Below, one piece after another: positions 10,554 through 21,500 of a stretch of 64,000 nt of DNA. The stretch is from positions 1 through 64,000 of the forward strand of contig JAIVFJ010000146.1 of the NCBI GenBank assembly GCA_025765615.1, given 5' to 3'. The notes under the pieces were generated by a model that saw nothing but the letters and a program-made list of their open reading frames with translations, had not been told where the DNA came from and did not search any database. The DNA is from Zopfochytrium polystomum. Lineage: Eukaryota; Chytridiomycota; Chytridiomycetes; Chytridiales; Chytridiaceae. Every line of letters begins with the position of its first letter. Position 1 is the stretch's first letter. The position numbers and the translations under genes are program-made.

Positions 10554-10868
10554 AAACTAGCAGGAGCGAGGCAAGCGCTGTCGAAGAACTTTCACGGCGA
10601 CAAACGGCCTTAAGATCATCCCAAGATTTCATTGTTTCGCGCTTGTTTGTTTTTCTCAAATATTTTTATTCCTTTATAATTCTGTTTAATTTTTTGCTTG
10701 TCGAGCGCTGCCTATTTATTGCCTGTTTGCTCCTTCAGCTTCCCGTACCTTCTCTCTTCCTTTCTTTCCTTGCCATCTCCAAACCGACAAATAATACGTC
10801 TCCGTTCCTCAGCCGCTCTCACCCGTTGACCATTTCGATCCCTTCCATTCGGATGAATGCCATACAAT

Positions 10869-12515
10869 TTAGGCTTGTGGACGCGAGGAGGCGCGCCTCG
10901 ATCCATTTGAGTCGATCGATTTCAACGGAGAAGACGAGCTCACGCTCACATTTCCTTGCATGCGAGCGACGAGCTTGCGGACGCGATCGGCGTCGGTGAG
11001 AAGGACCATGAGCATGATGCTCGGGCTGATCGAAAGGAAGACCCTAGTGGGATAATTTTTTTTTTTTTTTGAGGCGAATGAGTTGAAAGGAAGCGTTTAT
11101 TTCGTGGCGACGCGTGCGGACAAACGGCAACAACTCACCATGCTGCACGAAAAGGTCGTTCACGCGAAGAAATGTGAAAGGGTTGTGGGGCGGCACGAAA
11201 TTTCAATATGTCAAATAACCCTGTTTCTAGAGCTGCGTTCAATGACTCACCTTCGGTAGTGGGGAAAAAAAATGAGCCTGAAACACAGAGGTCGAAATGT
11301 CAGGCCAAAATTCAGCGGCTAACCCGAAATCCTACCAGCCGTTGTGAAGAAAAGTAGCACCGCACCAGAGTAGCAGATGCACCGGAAAGCAGCCTCCACG
11401 TAAAGCCAAGGCGACACTTTGACTTTGTTCAACTCTCTCATAACCGTCACAATCCGGGCTTGTGATGCGCCAAAGAAGATCGTGTCGGTGATGATGACAT
11501 AAACAATTAAAGTAATCGACGTTTTTTGCTCGTTTGGGTCTGGAACTGCTCCAAAGTTGGCCTGTTTTGGCGGAAATAAGAGTTTAGAATGCTATCGATC
11601 CGACTCAGGACTCTCACTTACCGTCAGGTTCCGATTGTACAATGTAGCGTCTGTATTTTGGTTAATTAGCCGCGGTTTCGCTCGTATTCAAACTGACCGG
11701 CTCTGGGACGATGGAAGAAATCTAAGATATCAAGAATGGCCAGCTCTTAAAGTAAATCTACAAACATATTGAGGGAGAACTCAACGAGAGTGAAGGCTCC
11801 CGAAACAATCCAGAGCCATTGCTGCTTTTGCGGCAAGAGGAGTATCAGGGCCCGGTAGCTCGTGTGGTATGTGAGCGCAGAAAACTAGGGAGATAAAAGG
11901 AATCATAAGTGGCGGTGGCGACGGTCCGATCTGAAACTTACCGTGACGGTCGACAAAACTTCAGAAAAAAGCCAAATTCAAGATAATCAATCACAGATCT
12001 CAAAAACGAAATGATGGCAGTATTTACTCACACAGTGGTAGGTAGCCCACTTGAAATAGGAACTGAACAGTTTCGGGAGTCGCGGAGACAAACAGGCGTT
12101 GCTCAACCGCCGCCGAGACGCCGTACAAAAAATAACAACCCAGAGCGATCCAGATGGAACCAGAAAGGTGCCAGGTCTGAATTTTACCGATTTGCTCCCG
12201 GAAGCAGATCCCCTTACGAGGGAGGGAGGAAGAAGATCACGATAAACAAGAAGAAAAATCTACACATGAGCTGATCGCTCACGATGGGGCAGCCTCCAGG
12301 GTGTGCGGCCTGCACGTTGGATGGGGCTTTCTGATACACTAACTTACGATTGAGAAACTCAGCAAAGCGCCTGCTAGCAGCTGGTTGGAAGAGCTCCTGA
12401 TAGAGGGAAGGAAAAGACCACAAGCGAGACAGTTTAGCAAACCTCTGAGCGGCCCAGGAAGGTAGGAGTAAAGAGGGATCTGGCGGTGCTGATCGCGGAC
12501 CTACACGAAGTCCAT
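10869..12515 (-). CDS. Multi-pass membrane protein, copy 2 (serpentine-receptor-like)
   Basis: Paralogue of 5491-7130 with the same exon order. SSSNQLLAGALLSFSI (about 12395-12345), EQIGKIQTWHLSGSIWIALG to TPETVQFLFQ (about 12195-12045), a block ending ALILLLPQKQQ (about 11880-11820), an exon ending at 11336, a 27-base exon 11277-11251, a 4-base exon 11142-11139 and the last exon 11043-10869 with VFLSISPSIMLMVLLTDADRV to the stop. The 27-base exon, micro-exon and last exon close in phase. Nucleotide identity to copy 1 is high in the last TM exons (for example about 11395-11455 versus 6025-6085). The start is uncertain; ATG at 12515 is one candidate. The 3' end faces the 3' end of precursor B 315 bases away (convergent). 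Confidence 0.65.
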
Positions 12516-13389
12516 GATGGCCTTGGGGTTGTCACCAACTTTTTTTTCTCCACTCTACGGTTCAAACATGCAAGTGGGTCCAACAAAACCAGAGAACTGT
12601 TGTCGATACGTTGAAATTATTACTCAAGCCTACCAATCGTGTGTGCCTTTGCTGCCCTCGAGTGTAGCGTGAGGAAGGAGGCCATTTTAATTCTTCTCGC
12701 ATCCTCGCGTGACAAAAGCAATAATGGCGAAGAAGGAAGTGATGTGCTACCGATGGTGGATATCCGCTGTGTGGAAGTGCTGTTCCGGCATCGAACACCA
12801 GCTACCGAGAACACATGTACTGAGATCAGGGTCTTTCCTCCGTCCTCTAAGTCGATTATGAGTCAAACTCAGTCCTCTGCCTCCAGCATGTGCCCCTGAC
12901 GGCCGATAATGCAGTCAAGAGGCCCGCGCCCGTTCGCTAATGTGGACGAGCGCTAACGGGAAGCGCGGCACCGAAGACCACCCATCAGTGGGACCTGCAG
13001 GCGACTAAAAATGTGTGCTCCTCGTGCAAAAGGGGCCTTACAGCGACGGCGGGACCGTCGAGTGGCAACGTCCACTCATGGTAGCCCGACAGCAGCAGCC
13101 GCCGGCGCACGCCTGTTCTTCCTTCTGCGCACTTTTTTTTGCTCTTGTTTAGACAGTTTCTTCTTTCTTTGCATGCAATATCGAGTGCTGTCTCTTTATT
13201 TTCCACTTATACAGATGCCGAAGTTTTCGCTCCTTCACCGTCCAGTACCTTCTCGCAATCTCAATCTTTTCAATCGAATAGTTTCCGGTCTGCCCTAACC
13301 GTTCCTCCATTCTTCGAGTTTTCCACGCCGTCGCACCGTTGAGCGTTTCGACCCCTTCCAGTCCTATCCAAGCCAAACAGTTCAGGCTG
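12516..13389. other. Intergenic, nothing recognised
   Basis: No gene supported. A T-rich tract occurs at 13132-13160. Short open frames on either strand have no family resemblance. Confidence 0.4.
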
Positions 13390-13530
13390 TGGCCGCGAGG
13401 AGGCGCGCACCGCTTAAAGTCAATCGATTTCAACGGAGCGGTCGAGCTCAAGCTCACATTTCCCACATTTCCTTGCATGCGTGCGACTAGCTTGCGGCAT
13501 GAGCATGACGCCGGGGCTGACCGAAAGGAG
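13390..13530 (-). pseudogene. Truncated 3' end of the membrane-protein gene (third copy)
   Basis: About 140 bases match the last exon of copy 2 (10870-11035) on the same strand, including the GAGGCGCGC and CATTTCCTTGCATGCG(T/A)GCGAC blocks. The stretch corresponding to LLTDADRV is deleted, which breaks the frame. It stands alone without upstream exons, so it is a dead fragment left by local duplication. Confidence 0.75.
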
Positions 13531-13617
13531 TCCCTTGTTTGTTTGTTTTTTTTTTTTGTTTTTTTTTTTTTGTGTTCTGTTTCTTTTCGGTAGTGTCGCC
13601 CCGCTTGAAGGGGAAGT

Positions 13618-14030
13618 CTGGACTCGGGCGGCGGCAGCCGGCCGCCGCCCACAAGCGCATATTTGAGATCCGTTCAACTCCAAGAATAAGAGGATGGCGA
13701 CCGTCGTCTCGGATCCCGCGGGGGCGGCTCTCCTCCTCGTCAAGGGCGCCGGACTTTCTCTTGTCCCGCTGACGATCGTGATGACCTCTGCCGACGAGTA
13801 CGTCCCGCTGCACCACGCTCAGAGCGCTGCGATCGCGGCCGTGTAGGAACGCTGGGCCGCGTCGGGGCAGCGCGCGTCGAGGTGCCCGAGGCGATCCGCG
13901 TGATCCGGCGCACAGTGGTGCGTGTGTTCATGGTGACCGATGACTTTATCGCGACGGCGGCCGCCATATCGCGGCAGGTCGGAATTGTCAGCACCGAGCG
14001 GCTCGACGGGATTGTGGACGGACAACGGCA
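13618..14030 (+). pseudogene. Fragment of the cation P-type ATPase gene (copy of part of 41970-44474)
   Basis: The plus strand carries a decayed piece matching the nucleotide-binding and phosphorylation-domain region of the ATPase gene found intact on the opposite strand at 42-44 kb. KRIFEI, WRPSSRIPRG-type shifted text, LLLVKGAxxFLL, VMTSADEYVPLHHAQ, VPEAIRVIRRTVVRVFMVTD and IATAAAISRQVGIVS are recognisable. It has an internal stop (TAG near 13844), several indels and an internal deletion joining the VPEAIRV segment directly to the region before it. The catalytic aspartate region (DKTGT) is absent. It cannot encode a pump. Confidence 0.85.
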
Positions 14031-14417
14031 TCATGTCGGTTCAATTTTCCCTTCGCAAGCCAATACTCCGTGCCTGTTCTCCAACCTTATTACTACTTTC
14101 TCACCGTCTGGAGGTTCTTCTAAGCCAACTTTTGGCTTTTGTTTTCGTTGGAGTGTTTAAGAGGGAAGGTCACTGTTGACCCTTCCATCCTGACAGTCAT
14201 CACTGTCCGCAGCACCATCTTGCTACCCCCACACTCCCAATCCCCTCGAATACCACCACGCCCCAACCCAGCCCTCTATTACGAGTGGCTGTCAAACTTT
14301 GCTGCCGATACACAGGCGCACAAGATAAAAGCGAACAATGACCGCTGATTTCCTTCTCAATCAGTACGGTGATTATCCTCCCTTCTAACAGTCGTCGCCA
14401 GCATCTTAGTGACCGAT

Positions 14418-14418
<1 letters not shown>

Positions 14419-14471
<53 letters not shown>

Positions 14472-14473
14472 TC
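14419..14473. repeat. CT microsatellite
   Basis: Uninterrupted CT/TC dinucleotides over about 45 bases, followed by a slightly interrupted end. No coding content. Confidence 0.95.
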
Positions 14474-14691
14474 CTGTGTCGCTTTCGTTCCATCTCTGTT
14501 TCGCGATGGGCAGCGGAGAGACACTCCGTGGGGGAGGCACTCCCCGATCCCTGAAGGGCCGATTGATCGCACACACGCATTTGCATGAATTTTAACGACG
14601 TGCGATCGACGCAGCACCCAGATCGAGCCCAAACAAAACAAATGAGAGAGGCGGACAGACGAACAGACAGAAGGTCTGTCTTTCGGTCTTA

Positions 14692-14713
14692 CGCACACAC
14701 ACACACACACACA

Positions 14714-14775
<62 letters not shown>
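14692..14775. repeat. Compound AC and CT microsatellite
   Basis: An (AC)n run passes directly into a (CT)n run of about 60 bases, then CTGT units. It lies in the probable 5' leader or promoter of the leucine-rich-repeat-like gene. Confidence 0.95.
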
Positions 14776-14779
<4 letters not shown>

Positions 14780-15121
14780 GTCTGTCTGTCTGCTTGTCTG
14801 TCTTCACCACCACTTGAAACAAAACCATCCCCGCCGCCACCGCAACAATCAAGCTTGCCGTGCGGCCGCTTCTTCCTCAGCCTCGCACCCGTCCACGTCG
14901 TCCTCGTCGTCGTCGTCGTCGTCGTCCCCTCCCCCCAAACCCACCTTCACCTCGCATTTACATCCGGCAACTCTCGCACACTTACACGCATACACACACA
15001 CACACACCAACCCCCAACGACTTCTTCCAGATCTTCGCTTCCCCCTGCTGCTGCTGCTGCCACTGCTGCTGCTACTGCCGCTGTTTCTCCCAGGCCCCAT
15101 TATTGCCCAAAGAACCACAAA

Positions 15122-17435
15122 ATGCACTCCTTCGCCGCCCCGCTCCCCGCCGTCGTCCTAGGCGCGGCCGCATCCCTCGCATCAACCGCAGGCACTCTCA
15201 ACGCCGCACCCACCGCCGCCGCCGCCCTCCTCGCCCTCTCCACCCTCGCCCTCGCCGCCGCCATCCTCGCCTTCCCCGCCTCCACCACTACCGGCCCCGC
15301 CCCCGCCCCCCGCGGCTCCGGCTGCCCCCACGCCCCCGCCCATGCCGTCGCCTTCCCCTCCTCCTCCACCCCCACCCACCGCCACCCCACGATCCTCCCC
15401 CCCTGCCCCTGCCTCCGCCACGGCGACGCCTCCGCTCTGGCCGTCCTCACCCACATCCTCACCTCTCCGCCAGCAGCCCACCCGCGCGTCATCTCCTTCC
15501 CCGCCAACAACTTCTCCCCGCTCGCCGGCCGCCACCTCGCCGCCGCCGTCGCCGCCAACGCCGCCGCCGGTGGCACCACCCTGTCCGAGCTGCGGCTCGA
15601 CGCCCGTGGGATCGGCGCGGAGGCGTTGGAGGCGCTGTGTGATGCCGTCGTCGCGCACGGGCGCGTGCGACGGTTGGTCGTTGACGGCGTCGACGGCGAC
15701 GGCGGAGGGTTCGCGGCGGTGGCGAGGGCGGCGGCGGCGGTGGTGAGGTTGGAGGTCGGTTGCGCAGGCGCGCGGGGACGGGGTACACCGGGTGGTCGCC
15801 GCTGCGGCCGTGGCGGGCGGGTGCTCGGTGCTTTGCGTGCGGTTCGGGGAAGCTATGCGACGCGGAGAGGCCTCGGCGGTGGCGGCGGCGCTTGGTGGGA
15901 ACGGACGGCGGCTCGGGGTGCTGGAGATTGATGTGCCAGTTGGCCCCGCGGGCGACGCGGCCGTGATGGTGATTGCGGCGGAGGGGCTTTCGCGCGCGAC
16001 GGCGTTGGGGCTACGGCGGGTGCGTGTGGGCGGGGTGCGCTCGCGCGGGGCGGTTGCGGCGGTGCTGGCGGCGCTGGCGGGGCACGGGACGGTCGAGAGC
16101 GTGCGGGTGATCTGCGGGCGGGGCGACGTGGGGACCAGCGACGACGGCGACGACGGCGGCGGCGGAGCGGTCGGTCGCGCGGCGGCGGCGCTGATTTTGG
16201 GCGGTGGGGCGCATGTGAGGCAGTTGCAGGTGTGCGGTGTGCGGCTGAGCGCGCGCGACGTGTCGTTCATTGCCGCGGTGGTTGGCGGCTCCGCGTTGGA
16301 GGAGCTGCGTCTGGATGGGGCGGCGCTGCCGCGCGACGCGGCGCCAGCGCTGGCGGCGGTCGTGCGGGCGGGTGGCGTACTGCGGAGCGTGGCGGCAGCC
16401 GGGAACCGGTTTGACTGCGCGGGCGTGATGATGGTGCTGTCGGCCGCGGCGGAGGCTGGTAGCACGCTGCGGGCGCTGGACGTGCGTCCCCGCATCTGTA
16501 TCGGCGCGGGACGGCGGGATGGCCGCCGTCGCGGAGTTGGTGCGGGAGGTGGCCGGGTGCAGCGACTACAACGACTACAACGACGACAACGACGACGGGG
16601 ATGATGCTGCCGGAGAAGACATCAGCAGCAGCCGCTTCGCTCCTTGCGCGGATGCGCCTCGCGCGGCTGTACTTTCTCCCCGTGCTGGCGCCGCGACCCC
16701 AATGGTTCGACGACGACGACGACAACAACGACGAGGACGACCCCGACGCATCCCATTCATCCGTCGAGGCGGTCCACTACGCGGCGCCGCTTAGCGGCGT
16801 CCGTCGTTCTCGCGCTGCACCGCGCCGTAGCCGCCGGTGGACACACCCTCGTCGACTCCGACGTGCTGGAATGGTACCCGAGCCCCGCCGCAACCAGCAC
16901 CGCCGCCCCGACCACCACCACCGCCTTCTCCGCGACGACCGCCGTCGTGGCCGCCCGCTACGCCCCGTGCAAGCCGCTCACGCACCAGCCGACGGCCATC
17001 CCGCGACTTGTCCACCTCTTCCCGCACCCGTCCCCGCTCGCGGCCGCGCTGGCCCAGCGTCGGCTGCGCGCCGCGCAGACGCTGCAAGCGATGGGACGGC
17101 ACCTGTTGCGGCTGTCGGTCGGGGGCGGCGGCGGCTGGGGCGGGGGCCGGTGGCGGTTGGTGGTTGCCTCGGGTCTGGGCGAGGCGATCCTCCTCTCGGC
17201 GGTCGACGAGGGCGACGCTGGGGCGGTGATGGCGGCGGCCTCGGGAGTCCGTGAGCTGTTCGCGGCGCGAGAGCTGCGGGCGATGGTGCGGGCGGTGATG
17301 TCGCGCGGGTCGATTGGGCGGCTGTGTTTGGCCGGTGCGAACGGTGATGACGGCGTCGAGCCGCTCTTTGCGTTCGACGCGTGGTCGTTTAGCTCCGCGT
17401 GCAGGGCGTATGTCGATTGCTGCGATTTTGTGTGA
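15122..17435 (+). pseudogene. Leucine-rich-repeat-like protein gene with four +1 frame breaks
   Basis: The ATG at 15122 begins an Ala-rich hydrophobic N-terminus (possible signal or TM segments, residues about 1-55), then repeats of the RI-type LRR pattern such as LSELRLDARGIGAEALEAL and LEELRLDGAALPRDAAPALA. The protein-like reading moves through frames 0, 1, 2, 0, 1 with shifts near 15780, 16505, 16605 and 16790. Each shift equals one extra base, and the joined segments read smoothly, ending FDAWSFSSACRAYVDCCDFV at 17435. GC content is very high. Either the gene is decaying or the assembled sequence carries spurious bases. No introns are needed to explain the order, and none with good splice sites spans the breaks. 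LRR proteins usually bind other proteins; nothing more specific can be said. Confidence 0.6.
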
Positions 17436-18555
17436 GCGTCCCGAGCCGGGGGGTGCCTGTGTGACTGGACGGTTAAGCTAGGGGAATGGGCGTTTACTTG
17501 AGTGGTCGGGTTGTACGGGGCGGCATCTTGCCCTGAACTCGGCTTACATCTCTCGAGCCTCTTGGAACCATATGAACTTTTATTTAACTTCATTGGCATT
17601 TAAACAAGGCTTCTCTTTTTTCTTTGGAAGGCTGCTTTTCATTTGCTCCCTCCAAACTTGCTGCTGGTAACGCTTGAGAAGACGCCTGGAATGGGGATGT
17701 GGCGCTTTGCCGGTATTGGCCTCGTTAGACTCTGCGCGCCTGGCGCACGACGAAGCGCCCCCTCGGTCGTGCCTGCCGAGTCCAGCACGACTGTAAATGG
17801 ACGAGCGATCGATCGTTCGAGAGGAAGCAAGGTATCAGACCCGCGGGGCGATGAAGCTGCTTCGAATGGACCCGCGCGCGTGTGTTGGTGGAACAAAGAG
17901 AGGACTCTTGAACAAAGTCCTCTCATTATTCATTTGCCAAATTTGTCTGCTTGCGTCAGGTAAGCAAGAAGACAGTCGGCCTCGCGCGACGCCGCAGTGC
18001 GTTCCATACCACCCCGCACCCGCCCCACTTCGCCCCGTCGATGCAGGAGATCGCCGCCTTCGCCGCAGCCGTCGGGCTGCCCACCTCTTATCGCGATTCC
18101 ACGCGATCAGAGTCTACGGAACGATCGCCGCCCGCACGCCTCTGTCGGCGATCGAAAACGAGCATTCCCCAGGACGCACGGTATGGGGTCATTCGCGCGA
18201 TCGACCTGCGCCCTAATGTTTGTGCTTGATCACCGACCTGCTGTGCGACGATCCACTCCCTAGGGCCTAGGCGAGCTCGTAACGAAGAGTCTCGTTGCAC
18301 TCGTGATTCGAACGAAACGTGCGAGGGGTGTAGGCGCAAACGAAACAAAGAAAAATTGTAAGCTCTCCTGAATGCGAAACATTAATTGGTTCCTGCACTA
18401 ATCGAAGTGTCCTCCAACGCATGGCCAGATTTCTTGGAAAGGCATCAGCCCACTTCGACCTTTCACCACCCGACCGAACCCCCCCCCCTAACCCGCCCCG
18501 AACTCCACCTTCTCTCTCTTGCCAAATCGCTTACACTACTGAAGCAGGTCCGCCG
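17436..18555. other. Intergenic; promoter side of the PB1-TIR-NACHT-WD40 gene
   Basis: No gene recognised. An in-frame ATG at 18421 precedes the chosen start of the next gene, but the 45 extra residues are proline-rich, and CAG/GTCCG at 18546 could be a splice acceptor. The region probably holds the 5' UTR. Confidence 0.4.
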
Positions 18556-21500
18556 ATGAGCAGTCCAGCCGGCAGGCCGGCTGTGTTCTTTGAGTACAAC
18601 AAGAAATTCACCAAGATTCGCGTTGATCCGTCAGCTGGCTATGAAACTCTGCTGAAGCTGGTTGCGGAGCGCTGGAAGATATCTGATCCGATTGAGCTTG
18701 AGTACAAGGACCCTGCTTCTGGAGATGAAATCATCCTCAGTGTTGATGATGACCTGGAGGATGTCTTTTCGCAGAATTACAAGTGGAAGGTGATTTGTTT
18801 ATTCATCCTTTTTTCTTGCTGTTTTTAAGTCACATAACTCGATTACTCAATAACTTGCCTTCATTTTCTCTCAGGTTTTAACTGGTTTCAGTGCCAGCTC
18901 CACTTTAACTACTGCTTCCTTTGATGATTCTGGAAATTCCACTCCTTACCCTGCGTCCATTGAATCCTCTCCCCCCTCAGTTGTTGATACTGGAGATGAT
19001 CATGACGCAACAGTAGAATGCAAGAAAGGTCAGTAGTGTTCCTTTATTGAAAAATCAATGATTGATGGATCTCCTTCACCCTGCAGAAATGTGGACTGAA
19101 TTGATTCCTCAAGATTGGGAATGCAGAAGTAAAGTGCAAAAGCATCCGTTTTTCATTAGGTTAGTGGCGTGTTCCCATCTCCACCCTGGGTTCTTAACTT
19201 TTTGAACCACAGCTACCGCCAAGCTTTTGATAGTGCTGTAGCTGAGCTTCTTTTTCACAAGCTGAAAGTAGCCATGTTGGAAGATTTTAGGGGAGGTGTT
19301 CTCCCTCCAGAGTCCAGATTGAATGGCCAGCATCCTTTCTTGGACGCAGAGTGCCTTGCCTATGGCCAGAAGTGGGGAGTCAACTTCATGTCAGGGTTGT
19401 TTCACTCAACTGTCATTGTTCTCCTGTGCTCTGACTTCTGCATGGAGCGGATGCGGAGAGCTCACCAGCAGCCAGACAATGTGTTGCTCGAGGTAGAGTT
19501 GTTCATTTCTCAGCAACTGCTCAGGCTCACAAAATTTCCAGTGGGAGCTTGCTCTTCAGATGAAGGATGAAAAAGGCCGTGATGTCCTGCCCATTTTTCT
19601 GTCACAGAGCGTTTTGGCAACTTTGGATGATGGAAGGAGATCGGCTTTGATCAAAGAGTTTGGACCTTTTGATTATAAGCTCTTTCCTGACGAGCTGCAC
19701 AAGCATCCTTTGAGCCCTGGTCGGCAATCTGTTCGTGAGACTGTTAGAAGGATCCTGGATTTACATGGAAGGAAAGCCCATCCCAGCACTGATTCTTCGA
19801 AGTAAGAGAACTTGTTGTTTCCTTTGAATTTATCCTCGGCTGAATTAATTGACCTGTGCCTAGGATTGTTACTGCTGCCAGAGAAATATACAGTCGCCGA
19901 ATGGCTGAGCTCCAGACTCCAAGCCCAAGTCCAGATATCTCTCTTTCCAGATCTAGCTTGTCAGAGTTGGAAAGATGGCTCACTCCACTCTCTGCACAGA
20001 TGGATGTCGAGAGGCAAGCCCTCCTAAAGAATGTTCTTCCAGATACCAGGCAGTGGCTACTCAGAAAAGTGTTTCAGTTCTTGTCTCCAGATGATGTTTC
20101 TGCCAGCAGCCCAAACAGGGTGATGTGGTTGAATGGGGTTGCAGGCGTGGGAAAGTCTGTCATGGCTGCCATGGTTTCTACACAGCTGCAGGAGCAGAAT
20201 ATGCTTGGTGGCTTGTTTTTCTGCAAGCATGATGATGAGCGGCGGAATAGTGCACGGAACTTGATTTTGACCCTGGCGTTTGGCCTTGCCAGCTTCAGCA
20301 TTCACTTTGGAAGGATTCTGCTTCAGGTCAAGAAGGAACGTTTAGATGTTGTGTCCAGATCTGTGTTTGAGATGATGAAGACTTTGATTGCTGAGCCCCT
20401 GAACAAGGTTGCTGGAGACAAGAAGCTTGAAAAGCCACTTGTGTTGATTGTGGACGCGCTGGACGAATGTGGAACCATCAACAAAAGAGCTGAGATCCTG
20501 TTTGTGTTTCAGGAGCTGAACAAGCTGCTTCCTGTCAATGTCAAGATTCTTGTCACTGGGCGCCCTGAACTAGACATTGTAGATGCTTTTCAGAAGCTTC
20601 CCTTTGAGGAGATTGAGCCAACTGCTGAGGAAAACATCCAGGATCAGATACTTTACACTCAGCATTTCCTGCAGACGATGGATGCTGACCCAGCTCTTGT
20701 TGAAGAAGGATCCAGAATTCTGGTCTCAAAATCCTCTGGAGTGTTTGTTTGGCTGGTGACAGCTTGCAAGTATTTGAGAAACCTGAAGACAGAGCAGATA
20801 ACTTTGAGCCAGATCCAGGGTCTCCCTGAAGGGGACGACCTTGATGGAAGCATTGATTCAATGTACGATAGGATTTTTGCAGGTCTCTTGGAGACTGTCT
20901 CTGTGCAGAAGCTTGAGTATGTTCTCAGGACTGTGCTTTCCATCATTGTTCTGGCCTATGAGCCGCTGACAGGCAGAAGCAATTGTGAATTTGCTGTCAA
21001 TGGAGGTGCCAAGGGAATGTGAGGAAGTGCATTCGAATGCTGGATCCAATTCTTGTGCTGGATGGTTCCTCGAAGAAAATCAGAATTTTCCACAAGTCTG
21101 TGAAGGATTACTTGACCAGTCCAACACGTTGCTTCAGCCCGCTTCGAATTGACCCAAAACATGACCACTCAAGAATTGCTGGCCTCTGCATTGAAGCAAT
21201 GGAGGCTAGCCTGAAGGTCAACATGTGCAATCTGCCTTTGTCAGCTTTCCACTCTGAGATTCCTGATTTTGATGAGAAAGTTGCGAGGGGAGTACCTGAG
21301 GCTGTGAAGTACTCTGTGAGGCATTTTTGGTTGCATTGCTGTGATTCTGCTGAGGAAGCAAGTGGAGGAGCGCTGCTGGTTGAACCGAGCCTGTTTTCTG
21401 AAGTGAAGGCCTTTATGGAGGTGCATGGGCACCACTACCTGGAGGCCAGCAGTTTGATAGACTGTTTGCATTTGGTTATTCCTGCCATGAACAATCTCCA

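Noticed and set aside
14585..15121. N-terminal extension of the LRR-like gene through the CT microsatellite
   Set aside because: Open only because CT and AC repeats lack stops; the MHSFAAPLP start at 15122 is the first with a plausible context.
15182..16495. Minus-strand open frame of 437 codons
   Set aside because: Antisense of the LRR-like gene; low-complexity R/P/A/G text with no domain pattern.
18290..18330. GATTCGAAC, possible tRNA box B
   Set aside because: Flanking bases do not form a T-arm and there is no box A or anticodon arm upstream.
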